Below are positions 17,505-26,359 of a stretch of 43,209 nucleotides of DNA, piece after piece. The DNA is from Bryobacteraceae bacterium. Its GTDB lineage: Bacteria > Acidobacteriota > Terriglobia > Bryobacterales > Bryobacteraceae. The stretch is from NCBI GenBank assembly GCA_030038565.1, contig JASHSS010000035.1, positions 1 through 43,209 of the forward strand. The letters are read 5' to 3'. The first letter of the stretch is position 1. Every line of letters starts with the position of its first letter. Made by a program: the position numbers and the translations under genes. The notes under the pieces are model-generated. The model ran no database searches. It saw only the letters and a list, made by a program, of their open reading frames with translations, and had not been told where the DNA came from.

Positions 17505-17570
17505 AAAAGATAGGTTTCTCCACACTAAAAGATAGATCCGCGGCGGAATGTGCGACAGCTACAGTAAAAG
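17505..17570 (+). promoter_or_regulatory. Double AAAAGATAG box plus GCTACAnTnAAAG promoter, copy A
   Basis: AAAAGATAGG at 17505 and AAAAGATAGA at 17527 are direct repeats exactly 22 bp apart, and GCTACAGTAAAAG begins 31 bp after the second. TACAGT (17560-17565) is a credible -10 element. There is no good -35 at the right distance; that place is taken by the second box, centred near -41 from the expected start, with the first near -63. This is the layout of an activator-dependent promoter. The same motif with identical spacing recurs at 20316-20381. Downstream, the leader to the outer-membrane gene is about 175 nt. The binding protein is unknown. Confidence 0.65.
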
Positions 17571-17747
17571 TACGGAAGACACTGGCGAGAGGCGTAGCGA
17601 TGCTTTCAGACGTCTTTCGGGACGACCGCGCTCCGAAGCCACGCCCCCCAGGGAGCTCCTGATCAGGGCGCCCCCGGCGGGTATCGTAAGGGAGCGGCTG
17701 GCGGCAAGGAGCCGGTGTTTTTCCGGCAGCGCTTTTCAGGAGGAATC

Positions 17748-19022
17748 ATGCGGCGCCTGCGGTGGCGTCTGTGGCTGGGAATGACAGCGGTGGTTTGGTT
17801 CGCCGGGGGCGCATGGGCGCAGCAGCCTCTCACCTGGCAGCAGGTGCGCGCGAAGTTCGAGGCAACCAACCCTACCTTGAAAGCGGCTGAACTCACCATC
17901 GATGAGGGCCGCGCCGCCGAAATCACCGCTTACCTGCGTCCTAACCCCGACTTCACTCTGTTGACCGATGGGAGTCAGATTGCCCCGTACCAGGGAGTGT
18001 GGCGTCCGTTCACCGGCACTGACATTTCCACCAGCTTCAGCTACCTGCACGAGCGCGCCCATAAACGCGAACTGCGTCTCGATAGCGCGCGAAAGGGCAC
18101 GGCGCTGGCCGTTTCCTCGCGTGACGACCAGGAACGCAACCTGCTATTCAACCTGCGCGGCGCCTTTGTCCAGGCGCTGGAAGCCAAGGCGGTGCTGGCG
18201 GAGGCCAACACCAACCTGGCCTACTACGATCGCCTGCTCGCCGTAAGCAACGACCGGTTCAGAGCCGGGGACATCGCGCAGGTGGACCTGGACCGTCTGG
18301 AACTTCAACGGGTGCAGTTCGAAACCGACGTGCAGACGGCCCTGGTAAATGTGCGCACCGCCAAAATTCAGCTTCTGCAACTGCTCGACGACCGCACGCC
18401 GGTGGAGCGGTTCGACATCACCGGTCCGTTCGAGTTCCCCGATACCCTGCCGCCGCTGGACGAAGTGCGCAGCGCCGCGCTGGCCACCCGGCCGGATTTG
18501 CGGGAGGCCCTTGAATCCGTCGATAAGGCCAATGCGGATTACAAGCTGGCCGTATCGAACGGCTCGGCCGATCCCACTTACAGCGCCTGGTGGACGCACA
18601 ACCCTTCGTTCAACAACCCGTACGACAACGAGACCCTGGGCGTCAGCGTCACCATTCCGCTGCGCATCTTCGACCGCAACCAGGGCGAGAAAGCACGCAC
18701 TCTCCTGGATATCCGCCGCAACCAGCGGCTGGCGGACGCTACCCGCGCCCAGGTTTTCAGCGACGTGGATTCGGCCTACGCCACGCTGATCGGTAACCTG
18801 GCCCTGCTGCGGCCGTATAAAGCCAAATATTTGCAGCTTGCCACGCGCGTGCGCGACACAGTCTCGTATGCCTATCAACACGGCGGCGCGTCGCTGCTGG
18901 ATTTTTTGCAGGCGCAGCAGGACTATCGCAGCGTGCAGGTGAATTATCTGAATCTGATTGGCGCCTGGTTAAGCGCCGCCAATCAACTCAATATGGCGGT
19001 GGGCCGTGAGGTGATCCAATGA
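17748..19022 (+). CDS. czcC: TolC-family outer-membrane efflux protein (CzcC-like)
   Basis: The 424-residue protein has a signal peptide (LGMTAVVWFAGGAWAQ) and two OEP repeats rich in long helices (LTWQQVRAKFEATNPTLKAAEL; GDIAQVDLDRLELQRVQFETDVQTA; ATRPDLREALESVDKANADYKLA). It forms the trimeric outer-membrane channel of a tripartite pump. I start at ATG 17748, seven residues of hydrophobic core after it, because AGGAGGA ends 4 bases upstream; the GTG at 17715 in the track lacks a ribosome binding site. The stop overlaps the adaptor start (ATGA). Metal specificity is not visible in this subunit; the czcC symbol is by role in the CBA set. Confidence 0.87.
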   Translation: MRRLRWRLWLGMTAVVWFAGGAWAQQPLTWQQVRAKFEATNPTLKAAELTIDEGRAAEITAYLRPNPDFTLLTDGSQIAPYQGVWRPFTGTDISTSFSYLHERAHKRELRLDSARKGTALAVSSRDDQERNLLFNLRGAFVQALEAKAVLAEANTNLAYYDRLLAVSNDRFRAGDIAQVDLDRLELQRVQFETDVQTALVNVRTAKIQLLQLLDDRTPVERFDITGPFEFPDTLPPLDEVRSAALATRPDLREALESVDKANADYKLAVSNGSADPTYSAWWTHNPSFNNPYDNETLGVSVTIPLRIFDRNQGEKARTLLDIRRNQRLADATRAQVFSDVDSAYATLIGNLALLRPYKAKYLQLATRVRDTVSYAYQHGGASLLDFLQAQQDYRSVQVNYLNLIGAWLSAANQLNMAVGREVIQ

Positions 19023-20158
19023 AACACGAAATCTATGCGGCCGGCCTGTGCGGGCTGGCACTGGTATTGGCGGGGTGCGGCGCCAAAGGCAGCACACGCA
19101 ACGACGAAAAGGGCGAAGCCCCTCCCCCCGCCCAGGTGGTGCAGGAGGCGGATGCCAGCCTGGTCAAAGTAGACCATCCGGAACAGTTCCCCCTGGCTAC
19201 CGCGGTCTCCCGCGCCGCCGCTCCCGAGCTCAATGTGACCGGTGTGGTGACCGCCGACGTTTCGCGCAACGTGCCGGTGATTTCGCTGGCTTCCGGCCGG
19301 GTGGTGGATATTCGCGCGCGTCTGGGCGACACCGTTCAGAAGGGCCAGATCCTGATGCGCGTGCAAAGCGCCGACCTCTCCGGCGCGTTTTCGGACTACC
19401 GTCACGCGCTGGCCGATGAAGTCCTGGCGAACGCGCAACTGGACCGTTCCAAGCTGCTCTACGAAAAGGGCGCCATCGCGCAGAAAGACCTGGAAGTGGC
19501 CGTGGATACCGAGGAGAAGGCCAAGGTGGATGTCGAGACGGCGCTCGAACACCTGCACGTGCTGGGGGCCGATCCGGACCATCCGTCGCCCATCGTGGAC
19601 ATCCCCGCGCCGGCTTCCGGGGTGATCACCGAGCAGAACGTGACCGCCGCGGCGGGCGTCAAGACCCTCGATAATTCGCCCAACCTGTTCACGATTTCGG
19701 ACCTCTCGGAGGTCTGGATCCTGTGCGACGTATACGAGAACAATCTGCCTGCCGTGCACCTGGGCGAATTCGCCGACATCCGCCTGAATGCCTATCCCGG
19801 GCAGGTGTTCCACGCGCGCATCGGCAACATCGGACCGATTCTGGATCCCAACATCCGCACCGCCAAGGTGCGCCTGGAAATCCACAACCCCGGCCTGATG
19901 AAGCTGGGGATGTTCGTCACGGCCACCTTCCACGGGCAGACCATCGAAATGCGGGCGGTGGTTCCGGCATCCGCGGTGCTGCACCTGCACGATCGCGACT
20001 GGGTTTATATGCCCGCGCCCAACAACGGTTTCCGCCGCGTGGAAGTAGTTGGTGGCAAGATGCTGCCACCCGACCGCCAGGAGATCGAAAACGGCGTGAA
20101 GCCCGGCGACCAGGTGGTGGCCAACGCCCTGGTTCTGCAGAACGCTGCTGAGCAGTAA
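19019..20158 (+). CDS. czcB: RND efflux periplasmic adaptor lipoprotein (CzcB-like)
   Basis: The 379-residue membrane-fusion protein joins the inner-membrane pump to the outer-membrane channel. A lipobox LVLAGC (Cys near residue 20) predicts lipid anchoring. The lipoyl/barrel-sandwich halves are 'SGRVVDIRARLGDTVQKGQILM' and 'PAPASGVITEQNVTAAAGV', with a helical hairpin between them (about residues 120-180). Beta-barrel and membrane-proximal parts follow (VWILCDVYENNLPAVHLGEFADI; GFRRVEVVGGKMLPPDRQEIENG). The start overlaps the upstream gene by 4 bp, so translation is coupled. No His-rich metal-binding extension of the classical CzcB kind is present. Confidence 0.9.
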   Translation: MKHEIYAAGLCGLALVLAGCGAKGSTRNDEKGEAPPPAQVVQEADASLVKVDHPEQFPLATAVSRAAAPELNVTGVVTADVSRNVPVISLASGRVVDIRARLGDTVQKGQILMRVQSADLSGAFSDYRHALADEVLANAQLDRSKLLYEKGAIAQKDLEVAVDTEEKAKVDVETALEHLHVLGADPDHPSPIVDIPAPASGVITEQNVTAAAGVKTLDNSPNLFTISDLSEVWILCDVYENNLPAVHLGEFADIRLNAYPGQVFHARIGNIGPILDPNIRTAKVRLEIHNPGLMKLGMFVTATFHGQTIEMRAVVPASAVLHLHDRDWVYMPAPNNGFRRVEVVGGKMLPPDRQEIENGVKPGDQVVANALVLQNAAEQ

Positions 20159-20238
20159 GAGGCGCCGCCTGGACGCCGGAACGAGGAGAACGAGCCTTTC
20201 CGCGTCTTACTCCAGGCCCCCAGCGCACCCCGCCCCCC

Positions 20239-20290
20239 GTGTCCGGGACTCTAAATTGCCCGCTGGCTTTTTGAACTGGTGGTCGGACAC
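20239..20290. repeat. Inverted repeat between adaptor and pump genes
   Basis: GTGTCCG (20239-20245) pairs with CGGACAC (20284-20290) across a 38-base spacer, in a 238-bp gap that separates czcB from czcA. It may attenuate read-through, which would fit the separate promoter directly downstream. No gene is seen in 20159-20396. Confidence 0.3.
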
Positions 20291-20315
20291 GCGCCTGAGC
20301 TGGCGGCCCGTTCCC

Positions 20316-20381
20316 AAAAGATAGGGCCAGGTGAATCGAAAGATAGGGCCACCCAGGGGGGGCCTGTCGCTACATTGAAAG
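20316..20381 (+). promoter_or_regulatory. Double AAAAGATAG box plus GCTACAnTnAAAG promoter, copy B
   Basis: AAAAGATAGGG at 20316 and GAAAGATAGGG at 20338 are 22 bp apart, and GCTACATTGAAAG begins 31 bp after the second box. The spacing is identical to copy A at 17505, while the sequence between boxes differs. The likely -10 is TACATT (20371-20376). It predicts a start near 20383, only about 14 nt before the czcA ATG, so czcA would have a very short leader. Confidence 0.65.
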
Positions 20382-20396
20382 CAGGCTTCAATTTCC

Positions 20397-23300
20397 ATGA
20401 TTCGCGGATTGGTCGATTTCGCGCTCCACAACCGTCTGCTGGTAATTGCTCTGGCCGTTATGCTGTTCGTATGGGGCGTCATCTCTTTTGAAAATCTGCC
20501 GATTGAAGCCTACCCCGATGTCGCCAACAACTATGTCCAGGTGATCACCCAGTGGCCCGGCCGGGCCGCCGAAGAGATGGAGCAGCAGGTCACCATCCCC
20601 ATCGAAATCGCGATGAACGGCCTGCCGCACCTGCAGCACCTGCGCTCCACGTCGCTGTTCGGCCTGTCCAGCGTAATGCTGGTTTTCGACGACGATTCGG
20701 AGGACGACTGGAACCGCCAGAAGGTGCTGGAGCGCCTCTCCATGGTCACGCTGCCGCAGAACCTCCAGCCGCAGATGGGCACCGACTACAGCCCGGTCGG
20801 CCAGATCTACTGGTATACCCTGCACAGCACCAATCCCGAATACGACCTGATGGAGCTCAAGTCGCTCGAAGACTGGTACCTGGAGAAGCAGTTCAAGTCG
20901 GTGCCCAACGTAGTGGACGTTTCCAGCTTCGGCGGGACCACCAAGGAATACCAGGTGCAGCCCGACCCCGACAAGCTGGTGGATTACGGGTTGAGCCTGT
21001 CGCAGGTGGAACAGCAGTTGGCCAACAACAACGTGAATGCCGGCGGCAGCTTCATCGAAGCCGGATTGCAGCAGATCAACGTGCGGTCGCTGGGGTTGGT
21101 GCAGCACGTCGGCGACATCGGCCAGATCGTCATCAAGGTGCAGAACGGCACGGCCATCCGGGTGGCGGATGTCGCCAACGTCGTGCAGGGTCCCAAGATC
21201 CGTCTGGGGCGCATCGGCAAGGCTATCCATCGGGCCGACGGCAAGATCCTCGACAACGATGACGTGGTGGAAGGAATCGTGCTTCTCCGCAAGGGCGCCA
21301 ATTCCGACGAAACGCTGGTGGCGATTCACAACAAAGTGGACGAGCTGAACAATGGCTTATTGCCTCCGGGAGTGAAGATCGTTCCGTTTCTGGACCGCAG
21401 CGAGCTGGTGCACTACACCACCCACACGGTACTCCACAACCTGAGCGAGGGCATCATCCTGGTAGCCCTGATCCTGTTCATGTTCCTGGGCAATGCCCGC
21501 GGCGCCCTGGTGGTGGCGATGACCATTCCGTTCTCGCTTCTGTTCGCGTCGATCTGCCTGGATTTGCGCCACATTCCGGCCAACCTGCTCTCGCTGGGAG
21601 CGCTGGATTTCGGCATGGTGGTGGATGGCGCGGTGGTGATGGTGGAGAACATCGTGCGGCACATGGGCCGCCGGGTGGATCCGCCGCGTCCCGTGCTGGC
21701 GCGCATCCGCGAGGCCGCCTTCGAGGTGCAGCGTCCGGTGTTTTACGCCATCGGCATCATCATTACCGCCTATCTGCCCATCTTCACCCTGCAAAGCGTG
21801 GAGGGCCGGCTCTTCAAGCCGATGGCCTGGACGGTGGCTTTCGCCCTGTTAGGAGCGTTGCTCTTCTCCATGGTCCTGGCGCCGGTGCTGTGCAGTTTCC
21901 TGTTCCGCGGCACCACCCGCGAATGGCGCAACCCGGTGCTGGTGTGGCTGATCGACCACTACCGGTCGGCGGTGCGCTTCGCCATTCGAGCACGATATCT
22001 GACCGCTGCTGTGGCGCTTGGCTCGGTGTGCGCGGCGGCCTGGCTGCTTTCGAGCGGCATCATCGGCTCCGAGTTCCTGCCGCACCTGGATGAAGGCGCG
22101 ATTTGGGCGCGCGGCACGCTGGCCCCCTCGACGGGTCCGGCGGAGGGCAACCGGCTGATGACTCAGGCGCGCCTGATCCTGGCTTCTTTTCCCGAGGTGA
22201 CCGAGGTGGTTTCGCAGGTGGGACGGCCAGACGACGGCACCGACACCACGGGCTTCTTCAATACCGAGTACTTCGTCGGCCTGAAGGACAAGGACCAGTG
22301 GCGGCCGGTGTTCCGGGAGCAGAAAGACGAGCTCATCGGCGCTATGGACCGCGAGCTGGAGAAGCTCCCGGGCGTGCTCTGGAATTTCTCCCAACCCATC
22401 GCCGACAACATGGAGGAAGCCGTCAGCGGCGTGAAAGGCGAGCTGGCGATTAAGATCTATGGCGACGATCTCAAGATCCTGGAGGAGAAAGGCGACCAGA
22501 TCGTCAACGTGATGCGCAAGATCAAGGGAGTGGAGGATCTCGGGTTGTTCCGCGTGATCGGGCAGCCCAACCTCAACTTCACGGTGGATTGGCGCCAGGC
22601 GGCGCGCTTCGGCCTCAACGCCGCCGACGTGCAGGACGCTGTACAGACCGCCGTGGGCGGCAACGCCCTGACGCAGGTGCTGCAAGGCGAGCGCCGCTTC
22701 GACCTGGTGCTGCGCTACCTGGCCCCCTTCCGCAACACCAAGGAAGCCATCGAGGCGGTGCGCCTGCTCTCGCCGACCAACGAGCGAGTTTCGCTGGAAC
22801 AGCTTTGCGACACCCAGGTGGCCGATGGCGCCTCCGAGATCTACCGCGAGGAGAACTCGCGCTACGTCGCTTTGAAGTACAGCGTGCGCGGCCGCGACTT
22901 GGGCAGCACGGTGGAAGAGGCCATCCGCAAGGTGAACGCGCAGGTGAAGCTGCCCACCGGCTACCGCATCGATTGGGCCGGCGAGTATGCCAGCCAGCAG
23001 CGCTCGCAACGCCGCCTCATGATCGTGCTGCCGATCACCATCCTGGTGATCTACATCATCATGTACACCATGTTCCACTCGTTCAAGTGGGCTACCCTGA
23101 TGCTGGCGAACATCGCCATGGCGCCTCTGGGCGGCCTGCTGGCGTTGCTCATCACGGGGACCCATTTCAGCGTGTCTTCAGGCGTCGGCTTCCTGGCGCT
23201 GTTCGGCGTTTGCGTGCAGACCGGCGTGATCATGCTGGAGTACATCAACCAGCTTCGCTCGCGCGGCCACTCGGTGCTCGATGCGGCGGTGGAAGGCGCG

Positions 23301-23534
23301 GTGCTCCGGCTGCGCCCCATCATGATGACCACCCTTGTGGCCACCCTGGGCCTGATTCCCGCCGCCATGTCCCACGCCATCGGCTCGGATTCGCAGCGCC
23401 CCTTCGCGATTGTGATTGTCGGCGGGCTGATGGTGGCCATGGTGATGAACGTCTTCCTGCTGCCCACGCTGTATGTCTGGGTGGCCGCGGACGACGATGT
23501 CCTGCCGACGCCGGAAGCGGACTTCGAAGAGTAG
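20397..23534 (+). CDS. czcA: Heavy-metal-type RND efflux pump (CzcA-like)
   Basis: The 1045-residue proton-driven inner-membrane pump has the complete RND plan: TM1 (LLVIALAVMLFVWGVISF), periplasmic loop 1, TM2-7, loop 2, TM8-12. The TM4 motif 'LGALDFGMVVDGAVVMVENIV' near residue 400 carries the Asp-Asp-Glu set typical of the CzcA/CnrA heavy-metal-efflux class (DFG..VDGAV..VEN), not the copper/silver CusA form. The exact ion cannot be assigned. The start at ATG 20397 keeps TM1 intact, though no clear ribosome binding site is visible, consistent with the short leader predicted from the adjacent promoter. Unlike usual CBA operons, it is separated from czcB by 238 bp and has its own promoter motif. 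Confidence 0.93.
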   Translation: MIRGLVDFALHNRLLVIALAVMLFVWGVISFENLPIEAYPDVANNYVQVITQWPGRAAEEMEQQVTIPIEIAMNGLPHLQHLRSTSLFGLSSVMLVFDDDSEDDWNRQKVLERLSMVTLPQNLQPQMGTDYSPVGQIYWYTLHSTNPEYDLMELKSLEDWYLEKQFKSVPNVVDVSSFGGTTKEYQVQPDPDKLVDYGLSLSQVEQQLANNNVNAGGSFIEAGLQQINVRSLGLVQHVGDIGQIVIKVQNGTAIRVADVANVVQGPKIRLGRIGKAIHRADGKILDNDDVVEGIVLLRKGANSDETLVAIHNKVDELNNGLLPPGVKIVPFLDRSELVHYTTHTVLHNLSEGIILVALILFMFLGNARGALVVAMTIPFSLLFASICLDLRHIPANLLSLGALDFGMVVDGAVVMVENIVRHMGRRVDPPRPVLARIREAAFEVQRPVFYAIGIIITAYLPIFTLQSVEGRLFKPMAWTVAFALLGALLFSMVLAPVLCSFLFRGTTREWRNPVLVWLIDHYRSAVRFAIRARYLTAAVALGSVCAAAWLLSSGIIGSEFLPHLDEGAIWARGTLAPSTGPAEGNRLMTQARLILASFPEVTEVVSQVGRPDDGTDTTGFFNTEYFVGLKDKDQWRPVFREQKDELIGAMDRELEKLPGVLWNFSQPIADNMEEAVSGVKGELAIKIYGDDLKILEEKGDQIVNVMRKIKGVEDLGLFRVIGQPNLNFTVDWRQAARFGLNAADVQDAVQTAVGGNALTQVLQGERRFDLVLRYLAPFRNTKEAIEAVRLLSPTNERVSLEQLCDTQVADGASEIYREENSRYVALKYSVRGRDLGSTVEEAIRKVNAQVKLPTGYRIDWAGEYASQQRSQRRLMIVLPITILVIYIIMYTMFHSFKWATLMLANIAMAPLGGLLALLITGTHFSVSSGVGFLALFGVCVQTGVIMLEYINQLRSRGHSVLDAAVEGAVLRLRPIMMTTLVATLGLIPAAMSHAIGSDSQRPFAIVIVGGLMVAMVMNVFLLPTLYVWVAADDDVLPTPEADFEE

Positions 23535-23560
23535 CTCCCGCTAATATATTCATACTACTG

Positions 23561-23621
23561 ACCCTCGCCCGCGACGGGATTAAGCTTGATCTACAACGAG
23601 GGTAACGGCCGACTTCGGCCG
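23561..23621 (+). other. Structured leader of the cytochrome gene
   Basis: Two hairpins fill the gap before the ATG at 23627. The first pairs ACCCTCG (23561-23567) with CGAGGGT (23597-23603) and encloses a small CCCG-CGA-CGGG stem. The second is CGGCCGA-CT-TCGGCCG (23606-23621), ending 5 bases before the start codon. They could terminate czcA transcription or hide the ribosome binding site. No known riboswitch class was recognised. Confidence 0.4.
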
Positions 23622-23626
23622 GGCAC

Positions 23627-26359
23627 ATGAAAATCCGTCTCGCGGGCGCCTTATTTCTGTTTCTGCTGGTCAACAGCGGCTATCTGGTGGCTTACCCCTC
23701 CGCCACTTTGTTCTACATGGCTAACGCGGTGGCGCACCTGGCGGCGGGCCTCGCGCTGATGGCAGTGGCGGCGTGGAGCCTGAAGCGCTATCCGCGGGAA
23801 GGCGGAGCGTTTCTGGTGGCCGGTCTGCCGGCGCTGTTTCTGGCAGTGCGGGGCAACACCTTCGATCATCGCGCCATCTTGTGGCTGCACATCGCGCTCG
23901 CGTCGGTCGCGGTGGGGCTGGTGGCATGGCGGGCCCGGAGGGTGCCCCGGCGCCGGATTCCGCTGGTCGCGCCGGCTTGCGCGGTCGCGCTGCTGCTGCC
24001 GGTCTCGGCGGCTGTATGGAACCGTGTCCATCCCTCGCCGGATGACCGCATCGTGAATCCGCCCTCTCCGCCCCTTTCCATGGATGAGGAGGGGTTGGGC
24101 GCGCATTCGCCCTTTGCCCCGTCCTCCGCGCGCACCACCACCGGACGCACCATCCCTTCGAACTTTTTCATGGATTCGGCAACCTGCGGCGAGTGCCACA
24201 AGGACATCTACGAGCAGTGGAAAGGCTCCATGCACCACATGGCCTCCTTCAACAACCAGTTTTATCGCAAGGCCATCGAATACATGCAGTCTGTTACCGG
24301 AACGCGTCCCAGTAAATGGTGCGCCGGATGCCACGATCACGCGGTGTTTTTCAACGGCCGTTTCGACCGGCCCATCTCCCAGCAGATCGATACTCCGGAG
24401 GCCCAGGCGGGCCTCGGTTGCATGTCCTGCCACGCCATCGTCCACGTGGGAAGCTCCATGGGCAACGCCGATATAGCGGTGGAATACCCTCCCCTGCATG
24501 AGTTGGCTTCCAGCCACAGCGGGCCGGTGCGGGCGGTCTCCTCGTTCCTCACCTATCTGAATCCCGCGCCGCATCGCATGACCTTCCTGAAGCCCTTCAT
24601 GCGCCAGGCGGAGTTTTGCGCCGCCTGCCACAAAGTGCACCTGGATGTGCCGGTGAACAGCTATCGCTGGCAGCGCGGCTTCAACGACTACGACAACTGG
24701 CAGGCCAGCGGCGTTTCCGGCCAGGGCGCGCGCTCGTTCTATTACCCCGACAAGCCCATGGCCTGCGCCGATTGCCATATGCCGCTGGTGGATTCGCGCG
24801 ACCCGGGCAACCGCCAGGGCAAGATCCACTCGCATCGCTTCGCCGCCGCCAATACGGCCGTCCCGTACGTCGATGGGGACAGCCGGCAGCTCGCGGAGAC
24901 CGAAAAGTTTCTCCAGTCGGGCTTCATCACGGTGGACATTTTCGCCGTCTCTCCGGTGGATGCCGCGCGCGGGCAGACTTCCATGCTGCGGCGCAACGAC
25001 GCGCCCCAGGCCAATTCCACGTTCGCGGTGGGGGAGGAAGCCGAACACTCCGCGCCGGCGATGGTGCGGGAAGTCGGCAAGCTGTCTGCGCCCGTGGGAG
25101 CGGCCGGCGCGTGCCTGGAACCCGGTACGACGTCGCGCGTGGACGTGGTGGTGCGCACCCGCAAAATCGGCCACTTCTTCCCGGCCGGCACGGTAGATGT
25201 TTTCGACACCTGGCTGGAATTGCAGGCCAAAGATGACGACGGCCGCATACTCTTCTGGAGCGGGATGGTGGAAGATGGCGGAAAGGGTCCGGTCGAGCCG
25301 GGCGCGCACTTCTACCGCTCCTTGCAACTGGATGCCGCCGGAAACCCCATCGACAAGCGCAACGCCTGGCAATCGCGCAGCCTGCTGTACGTCAGGCTGA
25401 TCCCGCCCGGCGCGGCCGATGTGGTGCATTACCTGGTGAAGACGCCCCGCGACGCCAAGGGACCGATCCATCTCACCGCGCGGCTGAATTACCGCAAGTT
25501 CTCCTGGTATTACACGCAATTTGCGTATGCCGGCGTGCCCCGGCCCGGACAGGATCCGGCCCTGCTCACGAAGGATTTCAACAGCCTGCAATACAGCTTT
25601 CTGCCGGCCTCCATCCCGCCCAACGTCTCTGGAAAGATTCGCGGCCGCATCCCCGACCCGCCCATCGTTACCCTGGCGGAAACGCACGCCACTCTGCCCC
25701 TGGGCCGGCCGGATTGGAAGCCGGTGGTGCGGAAACAGGATCGCGAGCGATGGAACGATTGGGGCATCGGGCTGCTGCTGCAGGGCGATCTCAAGGGCGC
25801 CGAGTACGCCTTCGAGCGCGTGACCGAGGCCGACCCGGCGTACGCCGACGGCTGGCTGAATGTGGCCCGCGCGCTGATACAGGAGGGCGAGACTGACGCC
25901 GCCAAGCCGTACCTGGCGAAAGCCCTGGGCCTGAGCCCGCGCCTCGGCCGCGCCGAGTTTTTCCAGGCCGCGGTAGAAAAAGCCGATGGCGATTACGCGG
26001 GCGCGCTCGCCTCGCTGGCGGTGGCGCGCGAGCAGTACCCGCGCGATCGCGTGGTGCTCAACCAGTTCGCCCGCATTCAGTTCCTCCAGCGGCGGTACGC
26101 CGAGGCCGTGGAGACGCTAAAGGCTGTAGATGCGGTGGACCCGGAGGATGTGCAGATGCACTACACCCTGATGCTGTGCTATCGCGGGCTGGGCAATGCC
26201 GCCTCGGCCGAGCGCGAGGAGCAGTTATTCCGCCGCTTCAAAGCCGACGAGGCCTCGCAGGCGATCACCGAAAAACGGCGGCAGCTCAGCCCCGAAGATA
26301 ACAACGAGCGCCAGCCAGTCCACGACCACGAGAGCGTGGCGCTTCCGGAGGGCAAGTGA
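23627..26359 (+). CDS. Membrane-anchored pentaheme cytochrome c with C-terminal TPRs
   Basis: The 910-residue protein begins with about five hydrophobic segments (residues 5-140), then a periplasmic part with five CxxCH heme-binding motifs: CGECH (about 187), CAGCH (232), CMSCH (265), CAACH (331) and CADCH (380). This region resembles the cytochrome c554/multiheme fold used for electron transfer ('SATCGECHKDIYEQW'). A beta-rich region follows (about 470-690), and TPRs occupy about 705-890 (LLLQGDLKGAEYAFERVTEADPAYADGWLNVARAL). It should carry electrons at the outer face of the inner membrane while docking partners through the TPRs. The stop overlaps the start of a CRTAC1 gene (GTGA). The electron donor and acceptor are unknown. 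Confidence 0.88.
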   Translation: MKIRLAGALFLFLLVNSGYLVAYPSATLFYMANAVAHLAAGLALMAVAAWSLKRYPREGGAFLVAGLPALFLAVRGNTFDHRAILWLHIALASVAVGLVAWRARRVPRRRIPLVAPACAVALLLPVSAAVWNRVHPSPDDRIVNPPSPPLSMDEEGLGAHSPFAPSSARTTTGRTIPSNFFMDSATCGECHKDIYEQWKGSMHHMASFNNQFYRKAIEYMQSVTGTRPSKWCAGCHDHAVFFNGRFDRPISQQIDTPEAQAGLGCMSCHAIVHVGSSMGNADIAVEYPPLHELASSHSGPVRAVSSFLTYLNPAPHRMTFLKPFMRQAEFCAACHKVHLDVPVNSYRWQRGFNDYDNWQASGVSGQGARSFYYPDKPMACADCHMPLVDSRDPGNRQGKIHSHRFAAANTAVPYVDGDSRQLAETEKFLQSGFITVDIFAVSPVDAARGQTSMLRRNDAPQANSTFAVGEEAEHSAPAMVREVGKLSAPVGAAGACLEPGTTSRVDVVVRTRKIGHFFPAGTVDVFDTWLELQAKDDDGRILFWSGMVEDGGKGPVEPGAHFYRSLQLDAAGNPIDKRNAWQSRSLLYVRLIPPGAADVVHYLVKTPRDAKGPIHLTARLNYRKFSWYYTQFAYAGVPRPGQDPALLTKDFNSLQYSFLPASIPPNVSGKIRGRIPDPPIVTLAETHATLPLGRPDWKPVVRKQDRERWNDWGIGLLLQGDLKGAEYAFERVTEADPAYADGWLNVARALIQEGETDAAKPYLAKALGLSPRLGRAEFFQAAVEKADGDYAGALASLAVAREQYPRDRVVLNQFARIQFLQRRYAEAVETLKAVDAVDPEDVQMHYTLMLCYRGLGNAASAEREEQLFRRFKADEASQAITEKRRQLSPEDNNERQPVHDHESVALPEGK

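Noticed and set aside
23651-25687. 678-residue minus-strand ORF
   Set aside because: Antisense shadow of the pentaheme cytochrome gene.
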